Of a stretch of 63,309 nucleotides of DNA, positions 18,098-26,664 are shown piece after piece. Each line of letters opens with the position of its first letter. The stretch's first letter is position 1. This DNA comes from Nocardia acidivorans NBRC 108247 (GTDB lineage Bacteria > Actinomycetota > Actinomycetes > Mycobacteriales > Mycobacteriaceae): assembly GCF_001625085.1 (NCBI RefSeq), contig NZ_BDAW01000059.1, forward strand, positions 1 to 63,309, given 5' to 3'. Below the pieces are notes generated by a model. The model did not search any database. It was not told the origin of the DNA and worked only from the letters and a program-made list of their open reading frames with translations. Made by a program: the position numbers and the translations under genes.

Positions 18098-19609
18098 ATG
18101 CGAACCAACCGAGCCGTGCTGATAGCGGCGGCGTTGGTGATGGCCGCCGCCGGATGTTCGACGGTGGTGGACGGTAACCCGACGGTGACCGCGCCGAAGG
18201 GGATGGGGCAGTTCTACAACCAGCAGGTCAAGTGGGGTAGCTGTAGCGATTTCGGCGATGACGAGATGCCGTCGGGGGCCGAGTGCGCCCGTGTCACCGT
18301 GCCGGTCGACTACGACAATCCGGACGGCGCGACCGCCAAGATCGCCATCTCGCGAATCAAGGCCACCGGGACCAAAATCGGGTCGCTGCTCTTCAATCCG
18401 GGCGGACCGGGCGTGCCGGGCATCTCCATGGTGAATATCGCCGACAACACCCGGCTGTCCGAGCGCTTCGATCGCGTCGGGTTCGATCCGCGCGGTATCG
18501 GGGCCTCGCAGCCCTCCATCAAATGCCTCACCGCCAGCGAGAACGACACCCAGCGCGCCGAAGCGCCCAAGGACAATTCGCCCTCGGGAATCGCCGCTGC
18601 CGAAACCGAGAACAAGCAGTACGCGGACAAATGCGTCGAGCGCACCGGTAAGGAATTCCTCGCCCACGTCGGCACCCGCGAGGTCGTGCAGGACATGGAC
18701 GTGATCCGCGGGGCGCTCGGCGATGCCAAGCTCAGCTACGTCGGCTACTCCTACGGCACCCGCCTGGGTTACGCCTACGCCGAGAAGTTCCCGGACAAGG
18801 TGCGCGCGCTCGTGCTGGACGGCGCGCTGGACCCGTCGCAGGATCCGGTCAAGGAGTCGGTGCTGCAGGCCACCAGCTTCCAGAGCGTGTTCAACAAATA
18901 CGCCCAGGACTGCGCCACCAAACCGGACTGCCCGCTCGGCAATGATCCGGGACAGGCCGTGGCCCGCTTCCGCGCGCTGGTGAACCCGTTGTGGGACAAG
19001 CCCGTTCCCACCGATGATCCGCGCGGCCTGCATTACGGCGATGCCATCACCGGTGTACAGCAGACGCTCTACTCCAACCGGTACTGGCCCGCGCTCACCA
19101 AGGGGTTGCGCGAACTGGCCGCCGGTAAGGGCGACACCCTGCTGGCGCTGGCCGATATGTACGACGGCCGCCGCGACGACGGCACCTACGACAACAGTGC
19201 CGATGCCTTCAACGCCATTCGCTGCGTGGACGATCCGCCGATCACCGATCGCGCCGTGGCCGCCAAACAGGATGCCGAGTACCGCAGGGGCGCGCCCTTC
19301 CTGGACGACGCGCACGGCAGCGATGCCGCGCCGCTGGAGCTGTGCGCCATCTGGCCGGTGCCCAATACCAGCACCCCGCACCGGCTTTCGATTCCGGACC
19401 TGCCCAAGACCGTGGTGATCTCCACCACCAACGATCCGGCCACCCCGTACCAGGCCGGTGTTGATCTGGCGGATCAGCTCAAAGCCAGCTTGATCACGTT
19501 CAACGGTGATCGCCACACCGTCTCGCTCTCGGGTGTGGAGTGCGTGGACGACCCGGTGATCGCCTACCTGGTGGACTTGAAGGAGCCCGCCGCCGGACTC
19601 ACCTGCTGA
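18098..19609 (+). CDS. Alpha/beta hydrolase lipoprotein, Hip1/CaeA family (Rv2223c/Rv2224c type)
   Basis: Cell-envelope serine hydrolase; the M. tuberculosis relatives are Rv2224c (Hip1/CaeA) and Rv2223c. With ATG 18098 it has about 503 residues, a lipoprotein signal ending in M-A-A-A-G-C, then a TAP-like hydrolase fold: nucleophile elbow G-Y-S-Y-G-T-R-L-G near residue 215, acid in T-T-N-D-P-A-T-P-Y near 444 and histidine in G-D-R-H-T-V near 470. Upstream in-frame starts at 18059 (GTG) and 18089 (ATG) exist but would lengthen the signal peptide. One copy is present where M. tuberculosis has two; it precedes glnA2. Confidence 0.9.
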   Translation: MRTNRAVLIAAALVMAAAGCSTVVDGNPTVTAPKGMGQFYNQQVKWGSCSDFGDDEMPSGAECARVTVPVDYDNPDGATAKIAISRIKATGTKIGSLLFNPGGPGVPGISMVNIADNTRLSERFDRVGFDPRGIGASQPSIKCLTASENDTQRAEAPKDNSPSGIAAAETENKQYADKCVERTGKEFLAHVGTREVVQDMDVIRGALGDAKLSYVGYSYGTRLGYAYAEKFPDKVRALVLDGALDPSQDPVKESVLQATSFQSVFNKYAQDCATKPDCPLGNDPGQAVARFRALVNPLWDKPVPTDDPRGLHYGDAITGVQQTLYSNRYWPALTKGLRELAAGKGDTLLALADMYDGRRDDGTYDNSADAFNAIRCVDDPPITDRAVAAKQDAEYRRGAPFLDDAHGSDAAPLELCAIWPVPNTSTPHRLSIPDLPKTVVISTTNDPATPYQAGVDLADQLKASLITFNGDRHTVSLSGVECVDDPVIAYLVDLKEPAAGLTC

Positions 19610-19624
19610 GCCGGATTCCCGTGA

Positions 19625-19652
19625 TTCGGGGGCGTGGCCGAACGCCCCCGAA
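19625..19652 (+). terminator. Terminator after the Hip1-like gene
   Basis: A perfect 11-bp stem (19625-19635 with 19642-19652) with a 6-nt loop, followed by a short T-rich stretch, 15 bp after the stop codon and before glnA2. Confidence 0.75.
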
Positions 19653-19752
19653 CCCGCTTTTCGAGGGTTCGGAACCGAATCTCTCGGATCGCGACGCGAG
19701 TTGGGCGTCGCATGTAACACGGATTTAACTCCGACTGCCTACGCTCGCGGTC

Positions 19753-21093
19753 ATGGACCGTCAGAAGGAATTCGTCCTCCGCACGCTCGAAGAGCGCGAT
19801 ATTCGTTTCGTGCGGCTCTGGTTCACCGATGTGCTGGGCTATCTCAAGTCCGTGGCCATCGCGCCCGCCGAGCTCGAGGGCGCGTTCGAGGAGGGCATCG
19901 GCTTCGACGGTTCCGCCATCGAGGGGTTTGCCCGCGTCTCCGAGGCCGATATGGTTGCCCGGCCGGATCCGTCCACCTTCCAGGTGCTGCCGTGGTCCAC
20001 CTCGAAGGGGCATCAGCACTCCGCGCGCATGTTCTGCGATATCGCCATGCCGGACGGTTCACCGTCCTGGGCGGATCCGCGGCATGTGCTGCGCCGGCAG
20101 TTGAACAAGGCCGCCGATCTCGGCTTCAGCTGCTACGTGCATCCGGAGATCGAATTCTTCCTGCTCAAGCCCGGCCCGCATGACGGCTCGACCCCGATCC
20201 CGGTGGATCAGGGCGGGTTCTTCGATCAGGCCGTGCACGACGAAGCCCCGAATTTCCGCCGCCATGCCATCGACTCGCTGGAGTCCATGGGCATCTCGGT
20301 CGAGTTCAGCCATCACGAGGGCGCACCCGGCCAGCAGGAGATCGACCTGCGGTACGCGGACGCGCTGTCCATGGCCGACAACGTCATGACCTTCCGCTAC
20401 CTGATCAAGGAAGTGGCCATCGACGAGGGCGTGCGGGCGACGTTCATGCCCAAGCCCTTCGCCGATCACCCGGGTTCGGCGATGCATACGCATATGTCGC
20501 TGTTCGAGGGTGAGCAGAACGCCTTCCACGATCCGGACGACCCGATCAACCTGTCCGAGACCGCGCGCGCGTTCATCGCGGGCATTCTCGAGCACGCGCA
20601 CGAGATCAGCGCGGTGACCAATCAGTGGGTGAACTCGTACAAGCGACTCATCCACGGTGGTGAGGCGCCGACCGCCGCGTCCTGGGGTCGCTCCAACCGC
20701 TCGGCGCTGGTTCGGGTGCCGATGTACACCCCGAACAAGTCGTCCTCGCGACGTGTCGAGGTCCGCAGCCCCGATTCGGCCTGCAACCCGTACCTGGCCT
20801 TCGCAGTCATTCTCGCGGCCGGTTTGCGCGGAATCGAGAAGGGCTACACTCTGCCGCCCGAGGCCGAGGACGATGTGTGGTCGCTGACCGCCGCCGAGCG
20901 TCGCGCCATGGGCTTCCGCGAACTGCCCGCCAGCCTCGACGAGGCGCTCAAGAACATGGAGAAGTCCGAACTGGTCGCCGAGACCCTGGGCGAACACGTC
21001 TTCGACTTCTTCCTGCGCAACAAGCGCCGCGAATGGGCGGGCTACCGCAACCAGGTGACCCCCTACGAGCTGAAGGAATACCTCGGCCTGTAA
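19753..21093 (+). CDS. glnA2: Type I glutamine synthetase GlnA2
   Basis: Glutamine synthetase-like ligase, 446 residues, the length of the mycobacterial GlnA2. Motifs include G-F-D-G-S-A-I-E-G-F, Y-V-H-P-E-I-E-F-F, the ATP-site K-P-F-A-D-H-P-G-S-A-M-H-T-H and the glutamate/ammonia loop S-W-G-R-S-N-R-S-A-L-V-R. Where GlnA1 carries the adenylylated tyrosine, this protein reads D-D-V-W-S-L, so there is no tyrosine to modify. In M. tuberculosis GlnA2 is dispensable and its role is unclear; some actinobacterial relatives act on polyamines. glnE follows 143 bp downstream. Confidence 0.95.
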   Translation: MDRQKEFVLRTLEERDIRFVRLWFTDVLGYLKSVAIAPAELEGAFEEGIGFDGSAIEGFARVSEADMVARPDPSTFQVLPWSTSKGHQHSARMFCDIAMPDGSPSWADPRHVLRRQLNKAADLGFSCYVHPEIEFFLLKPGPHDGSTPIPVDQGGFFDQAVHDEAPNFRRHAIDSLESMGISVEFSHHEGAPGQQEIDLRYADALSMADNVMTFRYLIKEVAIDEGVRATFMPKPFADHPGSAMHTHMSLFEGEQNAFHDPDDPINLSETARAFIAGILEHAHEISAVTNQWVNSYKRLIHGGEAPTAASWGRSNRSALVRVPMYTPNKSSSRRVEVRSPDSACNPYLAFAVILAAGLRGIEKGYTLPPEAEDDVWSLTAAERRAMGFRELPASLDEALKNMEKSELVAETLGEHVFDFFLRNKRREWAGYRNQVTPYELKEYLGL

Positions 21094-21236
21094 TCGGCTC
21101 GAATTCAACGTCAGGACCTCGCCCGGAGCCGCTACGGCTTCGGGCGGTAGTCGCCTTGGCCTCGGCTCGGCCACATTGTCTGGTTTACGAGGGTTGGCCG
21201 CACCGCGCAGAGAACGTGACATGTAATTTGAACGAC

Positions 21237-24233
21237 ATGGTCCGGCCACCGACGACCCGCTCCGCTGTCCCCGGTGTCGGACGGCTCGGTTTACTCGAGC
21301 CGTCGGCCGCCGATTCACTGCGAGAGTTGGCGTGGGACAACGTCGAGAGCGTTCCACTGCTGTGGGCGCTGTCGCGCTCACCCGATGCCGATCTGGCGCT
21401 GCTGACGCTCATGCGATTGCGGGAGCAGCTCGGAAGTGACTGGGGTGCGCTGGATTCGGCGCTTCGAACCAATGTGGCGCTGCGCGGGCGGCTGTTCGCG
21501 CTGATCGGATCGTCGAGTGCGTTCGGCGATCACCTGGTGGCCGATCCCGCCGCCTGGCGATTGCTGCTGCGGGAATTGCCCTCGCGGGACGAGGTGCTCA
21601 CCTCACTGCTCGATGCCGTGCACGCGACGCCGGAGACCGGGCCCAATGCCGGGCCCATGCTGTTCCGCGCCGGAATCGCCGGACCCGAGGCGGTCGCACT
21701 GCTGCGCAAGCGGTATCGCGATGAGCTCATGCTGCTGGCCGCCGTCGATCTGGCCGCGACCGTCGAGAATGAACCGGTGCTGCCGTACCAGCGGGTCGGC
21801 TGGCAGCTCACCGATCTCGCCGACGCCGCCCTGACCGCGGCGCTGTCGGTGGCGGTCGCGCGGGTATGCCCCGATCGCGAGGTGCCCGCCCGGCTGGCCG
21901 TCATCGCCATGGGCAAATGCGGTGCGCGCGAACTGAATTACGTCTCCGATGTGGATGTCATCTTCGTCGCCGAACCCGCCGACACCACCACCACGCGGCT
22001 CGCCGCGGAGATGATGAGCGTCGGCGGGGCCGCGTTCTTCGACCTCGACGCCGCGCTGCGCCCCGAGGGCAAGGCGGGTGCGCTGGTGCGCACCCTGGAA
22101 TCGCATATCGCGTACTACAGGCGCTGGGCGCGTACCTGGGAGTTCCAGGCGCTGCTCAAAATGCGTCCCGCCACCGGCGATCTCGAGCTCGGACAGCAGT
22201 ATCGGGAAGCGCTCATGCCCATGGTGTGGGCGGCCTCGGAGCGCCCGGACTTCGTCACCGATGTGCAGGCCATGCGCCGCCGCGTCGAGGATCTGGTGCC
22301 CGCCGATATGCGCGAGCGTGAACTCAAGCTCGGGCACGGCAGTCTGCGCGATGTCGAATTCGCCGTGCAGCTCCTGCAATTGGTGCACGGTAAGGCCGAT
22401 GAGGCGCTGCATACGCAGGGCACCGTCGAATCGCTGGGCGCCCTCGCCGCGCGCGGATACGTCGGCCGCGACGACGCCGCGAATCTGACCGCCTCCTACG
22501 AGTTTCTGCGCCTGCTCGAGCATCGTCTGCAATTGCAGCGGCTCAAGCGCACGCACACCCTGCCCGCGCCCGAGGACGAAGAGGGTATGCGCTGGCTGGC
22601 GCGCGCCGCGCATATGCGCCCCGACGGTCGTCAGGACGCGGTCGGCGTGCTCACCAGCGAGATTCGCCGCAATGCGGTGCGGGTGCGGCGATTGCACGCC
22701 AAGCTCTTCTACCGGCCGCTGCTGGAATCGGTTGCGCGCCTTGACGCGGACTCGCTGCGACTGAGCCCCGAGGCGGCCGTCCGGCAGTTGGCGGCGCTGG
22801 GTTACGCCGCACCGGAGAACGCGCTCGGCCATCTGAAGGCGCTCACGGGTGAGGTCGGCCGCAAGGGCCGTATTCAGGCGCTGCTGCTGCCGACCCTGCT
22901 CGAATGGCTCGGGGAGACACCGAATCCCGATGCCGGACTGCTGGCCTACCGCCGGGTCTCCGAGGGCCTGGACAATGAGATCTGGTTCCTGCGCGAACTC
23001 CGCGACGAAGGGGCCATCGCCCAGCGGTTGATGATCGTGCTCGGTTCCTCGGCGTACCTGCCGGATCTGCTGATCAACGCGCCCGAGACCATCCGCATGT
23101 ACGCCGACGGGCCGAACGGTCCGCTGCTGCTGGCCCCCGCCACCGGTGATGTGGCGCGCGGAATCCTCTCCGGCGCACGGCGTTACGACGATCCCAAGCG
23201 TGCGGTCGCCACCGCTCGCTCACTGCGCAGGCATGAACTCGCGCGCATCGCCTCCGCCGATGTGCTGGGCATGCTCGATGTGCCGCAGGTCTGCGAGGCG
23301 CTCTCCTCGGTGTGGATCGCGACCCTGGAGGCCGCGCTACAGTCCGTAATTCGTTCCAGTGGAACGCATCCCGCCGACTTCGCGGTCATCGGGATGGGCC
23401 GCCTCGGCGGTATGGAACTCGGCTACGGCTCCGATGCCGATGTGCTGTTCGTCTGCGATCCGCGCCCCGGGGTGGATGAGACCGTCGCGGTGAAATGGGC
23501 AATCGGCGTGGCCGAACAGGTGCAGCGGCTGCTCGGCGCGCCCAGCACCGATCCGCCGCTCCAGGTCGATGCGGGCCTGCGTCCCGAGGGGCGCAATGGC
23601 GCACTGGTGCGCACCCTCGCCGCGTACGCCGCCTACTACAAGCAGTGGGCGCAACCGTGGGAGGTGCAGGCGCTGCTGCGCGCCCGCCAGGTGGCCGGTG
23701 ACCCGGAACTGGGTGTGCGCTTCCTGCACACCGTCGATCCGGTGCGCTATCCCGCGGGTGGTATGTCCCCCGAGGGGGTGCGCGAAGTCCGGCGCATCAA
23801 GGCCCGGGTGGACGCGGAACGTCTTCCGCGCGGGGCGAATCCGGCCACCCACACCAAACTCGGTCGCGGCGGTCTCGCCGATGTCGAGTGGACGGTGCAG
23901 CTGCTGCAACTCCAGCACGCGCACGAGGTCCCGGCGCTGCACAACACCTCCACCCTGCAATGTCTCGACGCCATCGAGGCCGCGGAATTGGTGGATGCCG
24001 ACGATATCTCTCTGCTCCGCGATGCCTGGCTCACCGCCACCAAGGCCCGTAATGCGCTGGTCCTGGTCCGCGGCAAGCCCGCCGACCAGCTTCCCGGTCC
24101 GGGCACCCTGCTGTCCGCGGTGGCCCGGGTGGCCGGGTGGCCCAATGACGACGGCAGCGAATTCCTCGACCACTACATGCGCGTGACCCGGCGCGCCAAG
24201 ACGGTCGTCGAGCGAGTCTTCGGCGGCGAATAG
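21237..24233 (+). CDS. glnE: Bifunctional glutamine-synthetase adenylyltransferase/adenylyl-removing enzyme
   Basis: Controls glutamine synthetase by adenylylating (low activity) and deadenylylating it according to nitrogen status. 998 residues. Two tandem nucleotidyltransferase domains: the N-terminal removase with G-K-C-G-A-R-E-L and S-D-V-D-V near residue 223, and the C-terminal transferase with G-M-G-R-L-G-G-M-E-L and S-D-A-D-V near 718, each followed by its G-L-R-P-E-G(R/K) motif. The ATG at 21237 matches the conserved N-terminus (V-G-R-L-G-L-L-E-P); the open frame upstream overlaps glnA2 and is not coding. Target tyrosine is in GlnA1, 16 kb downstream. Confidence 0.95.
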   Translation: MVRPPTTRSAVPGVGRLGLLEPSAADSLRELAWDNVESVPLLWALSRSPDADLALLTLMRLREQLGSDWGALDSALRTNVALRGRLFALIGSSSAFGDHLVADPAAWRLLLRELPSRDEVLTSLLDAVHATPETGPNAGPMLFRAGIAGPEAVALLRKRYRDELMLLAAVDLAATVENEPVLPYQRVGWQLTDLADAALTAALSVAVARVCPDREVPARLAVIAMGKCGARELNYVSDVDVIFVAEPADTTTTRLAAEMMSVGGAAFFDLDAALRPEGKAGALVRTLESHIAYYRRWARTWEFQALLKMRPATGDLELGQQYREALMPMVWAASERPDFVTDVQAMRRRVEDLVPADMRERELKLGHGSLRDVEFAVQLLQLVHGKADEALHTQGTVESLGALAARGYVGRDDAANLTASYEFLRLLEHRLQLQRLKRTHTLPAPEDEEGMRWLARAAHMRPDGRQDAVGVLTSEIRRNAVRVRRLHAKLFYRPLLESVARLDADSLRLSPEAAVRQLAALGYAAPENALGHLKALTGEVGRKGRIQALLLPTLLEWLGETPNPDAGLLAYRRVSEGLDNEIWFLRELRDEGAIAQRLMIVLGSSAYLPDLLINAPETIRMYADGPNGPLLLAPATGDVARGILSGARRYDDPKRAVATARSLRRHELARIASADVLGMLDVPQVCEALSSVWIATLEAALQSVIRSSGTHPADFAVIGMGRLGGMELGYGSDADVLFVCDPRPGVDETVAVKWAIGVAEQVQRLLGAPSTDPPLQVDAGLRPEGRNGALVRTLAAYAAYYKQWAQPWEVQALLRARQVAGDPELGVRFLHTVDPVRYPAGGMSPEGVREVRRIKARVDAERLPRGANPATHTKLGRGGLADVEWTVQLLQLQHAHEVPALHNTSTLQCLDAIEAAELVDADDISLLRDAWLTATKARNALVLVRGKPADQLPGPGTLLSAVARVAGWPNDDGSEFLDHYMRVTRRAKTVVERVFGGE

Positions 24234-24241
24234 GGGCTACA

Positions 24242-24275
24242 GAACGTATGGGGCGGCCGGGTAGTCCATACGTTC
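24242..24275 (+). terminator. Hairpin after glnE
   Basis: A perfect 10-bp inverted repeat (24242-24251 with 24266-24275), 14-nt loop, 8 bp after the glnE stop. No long T run follows, so termination is likely but not certain. Confidence 0.55.
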
Positions 24276-24318
24276 CGTCGGCCCGTTCCGGCGGCGGGCC
24301 GCAGTAGGCTCGATGCTC

Positions 24319-24687
24319 ATGAGCGCCGCTGATCAGCTGATTCCCTCCTTCGCGATGCACGTTCCCGATGCCGAGTTGACCGCGGATCCGCTCGATCCCG
24401 CGCAGATCGTCTCCGGGACCCCGGAGGTGTCGGGGCTGGTGCTGTGGGAGTCCGCCGACGGCGCGCGGACGCACGGGATCTGGCAGATCACCCCCGGCGT
24501 GGTGACCGATACCGAGGCCGATGAGCTGTTCGTGGTGCTGTCGGGGCGGGCCACGGTCGCGATCGAGGGCGGCCCGACCCTGGAATTGGGCCCGGGCGAC
24601 GCCTGCGTGCTGCGCGAGGGTGATCGCACCACCTGGACCGTGCACGAGACCCTGCGGAAGGTGTACTCGGTCTTCGCCCACGACTGA
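24319..24687 (+). CDS. Cupin domain protein
   Basis: 122-residue single-domain cupin, close to the (S)-ureidoglycine aminohydrolase/DUF861 type: L-W-E-S-A-D-G-A-R-T-H-G-I-W-Q, then D-E-L-F-V-V-L-S-G-R-A-T-V near residue 70 and G-D-A-C-V-L-R-E-G near 92. Small cytoplasmic beta barrel; reaction unknown. ATG 24319 is preferred over the ATG two codons upstream. Convergent with the PPE-like gene. Confidence 0.88.
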   Translation: MSAADQLIPSFAMHVPDAELTADPLDPAQIVSGTPEVSGLVLWESADGARTHGIWQITPGVVTDTEADELFVVLSGRATVAIEGGPTLELGPGDACVLREGDRTTWTVHETLRKVYSVFAHD

Positions 24688-24756
24688 TCGAGGGTCTTCG
24701 CCGACCACTGGTCGAGGGTTGGAATGTGGGACTGCTGTACTGCGTCCCCGGTGTGG

Positions 24757-26196
24757 TCAGGTGAAGGCGTCGGGATGGGCGGTGAGGTCTGTTCTGGCCG
24801 CGGGTATTTCGGCTCCGAGGACGGCCGGGACCGCCGGGGGAGGGTTGCCGAGCAGTTCTTGCTGGCGATTGCGGATCAGCCAGTCCGGTGTGCGATGGGC
24901 GCTGTCGGAATCCGCGGCGGTCCCGGCCGAGCCGGGATGCGTGGCGGGGAGGAAACCCATCGCGGGGGAAGCCGATCGCGGTGCGGTGGTGGGAGGCGTC
25001 GGGGCGGCGGACTGTCCGGTGGCGGGCGGGGCCGGGTAGCTGCGGCCCGGATCGGCTTGTGCGGGAGGGCTGTTCGGAATGCGAGGACCGAGTGATCGAC
25101 CCGGGGTCGGGAGTCGGTTCGGAGTACGCGAACTGGGTGATCCGCTCGGGTCGGGAGAACCGCTCGGAGTGCGGGGTGTGAAGGTGCTGTCCGGACCTCC
25201 GGGTGTCGCGCGATTCGGATCGGTGGAATCCGTTGTGGACAGCGGGTTTCCACTGTTCAAGGTGTTCGCGGGCGAGGTGAGCGCTGCGGAGCGGTCGGCA
25301 TTCGCGGTCGGGTCCTGTGCGGCTGACGAGGGCGAGGTGTCTTCCTCGGACGGCGCGCCGCTGGATGTCGCCGCCGTGTCGGCAGCGCTCGGCTGCCCGT
25401 TATTGCCCTGTGCGGCTGCCTGATTCGGGTTGCCGGACCGCCGCGCACCACCACCGCCGCCGGTGGCGCGAATCGTTTCCGCCGGGTCCGCACGGTGCGG
25501 TGTGCCGCGAACAGAATTCATCCCGGCCGTCGAGATGCCCTCGGGCGCATCGCCACCGGATGCCGCACCATCGGCACCGGTGTATGAGCCGAAGGCCGGA
25601 ACTCCCGAACCGGCGGGCGGATACGTCGGAATGTAGTTGGCCTCCATGGCGGCAATGGCGACCTGACGGAGCTCTTCGCGGGCCGCCTCGCGGGTGTGCG
25701 CGTCGCCGGGCGGGTCGCCGACCATCGTGGCTATGGTGGCCGCGGAGGCGCTGGAGTCATCGGCCGCGGGCGGCGGAACCGTGCGCCGCACGGCCTCGGC
25801 CCCATACGATGCGGCGAGTATGCGATGTCCGGTGCTGTGCGCGATTTCGGTGATGTCCGTGGCCCATTGGACGAAGTCCCGCGCGGCCTGGACGGCGGCA
25901 TCGCCCACATGGCCGCGCAGACCCGTAGCGAGCGCGGACTGCACGGTGGTGTGCAATCCCGTGATCGCGCCGGAGAGATTGTCCGCGATATCGATCCAGA
26001 CTTCGGCCTGAGCCCGCATGGCGGCCGGGTCCATGGCCTGAACGTGCGCGTAGATCTCCCCGTGCGACATGCCGGGGAAGTGTTCGAGCCGCTCGATATA
26101 GTCGGGATCGACCCCGCCCCCCGAAACGCGTTGCTGCTCCCGCTCCGCACCCCGTTGCGCCCGCTCGGCCTGTCCGAGCGATCGATTCGAGTTCAT
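24757..26196 (-). CDS. PPE-domain-like, probable type VII secretion substrate
   Basis: 479 residues. The N-terminal region of about 150 residues is helical and PPE/WXG-like: conserved Trp in A-E-V-W-I-D-I-A-D-N-L near residue 67, and F-V-Q-W-A-T-D-I near 108. A long disordered Pro/Ser/Ala/Gly/Thr-rich middle (about 205-430) follows, then a conserved C-terminal block T-P-D-W-L-I-R-N-R-Q-Q-E-L-L-G-N near 440-455 seen in nocardial PPE-like proteins. No signal peptide. Neither an ESX core gene nor an EsxA/B-like partner is nearby. Secretion is inferred from the architecture only. Confidence 0.75.
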   Translation of the reverse strand: MNSNRSLGQAERAQRGAEREQQRVSGGGVDPDYIERLEHFPGMSHGEIYAHVQAMDPAAMRAQAEVWIDIADNLSGAITGLHTTVQSALATGLRGHVGDAAVQAARDFVQWATDITEIAHSTGHRILAASYGAEAVRRTVPPPAADDSSASAATIATMVGDPPGDAHTREAAREELRQVAIAAMEANYIPTYPPAGSGVPAFGSYTGADGAASGGDAPEGISTAGMNSVRGTPHRADPAETIRATGGGGGARRSGNPNQAAAQGNNGQPSAADTAATSSGAPSEEDTSPSSAAQDPTANADRSAALTSPANTLNSGNPLSTTDSTDPNRATPGGPDSTFTPRTPSGSPDPSGSPSSRTPNRLPTPGRSLGPRIPNSPPAQADPGRSYPAPPATGQSAAPTPPTTAPRSASPAMGFLPATHPGSAGTAADSDSAHRTPDWLIRNRQQELLGNPPPAVPAVLGAEIPAARTDLTAHPDAFT

Positions 26197-26211
26197 CGAA
26201 TCCTCCCCTCC

Positions 26212-26664
26212 TCACCTGTTTGGACGCGGCGAGCGAGCGGGTGGTTCCCGCAGCGAGCCGAATCCGACAGGGATTCGGTTCCGCGGGATCGCCGCCGTGC
26301 GGGCCGGTCGGAGGCGCGGGCACGCGGTCCAGTCGAACGGCGTTCCGATGCGCAGGCGGTTGCCGTCCGGATCGCGGAGCTCGATTTCGCGTGCCCACGG
26401 GGCGTCCTCGGCCGTCACCCAGAATTCCGCTGCGATGGAATCGACATCGGGCAGCCGGAGATAGAGCAGGGTGTCCGGTCGCGCGTCACCGGTGTGCTCG
26501 GACAGGAAGGTGCGCAGCTCCCCGCGCGCCACCTCGACGAAGGCCGGGAGATGCGGTTCGAAGCGGTGCTCGCACTGTTTGGTGAAGCCGAGCCGCTCCT
26601 ACCAGGGCAGTGCGGTGGCGGCATCGGTGACGCGCAGGATCGGGACGAGTTCCTCGTGCTCGGT
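26212..26664 (-). pseudogene. VOC (glyoxalase/bleomycin-resistance-like) pseudogene
   Basis: The frame encodes a full small VOC domain: V-P-I-L-R-V-T-D, then A-L-P-W-stop-E-R-L-G-F, then F-V-E-V-A-R-G-E-L, D-V-D-S-I-A-A-E-F and the ending R-E-I-E-L-R-D-P-D-G-N-R-L-R-I-G. Family members have W-Y-E-R-L-G-F, so the TAG at 26599-26601 replaces a tyrosine codon (one-base change). In addition, no ATG, GTG or TTG precedes the stop in this frame; the frame follows directly from the TGA of the upstream methyltransferase gene. A shorter GTG-started ORF from 26532 would lack half the fold. Confidence 0.78.

Noticed and set aside
20059..22832. Minus-strand frames opposite glnA2 and glnE
   Set aside because: His/Gln/Arg-rich shadow translations typical of antisense frames in high-GC genes.
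26599..26601. TAG in the VOC gene as programmed read-through or pyrrolysine
   Set aside because: No start codon precedes it, the organism type has no pyrrolysine system, and a tyrosine is invariant at this position; a nonsense mutation is simpler.
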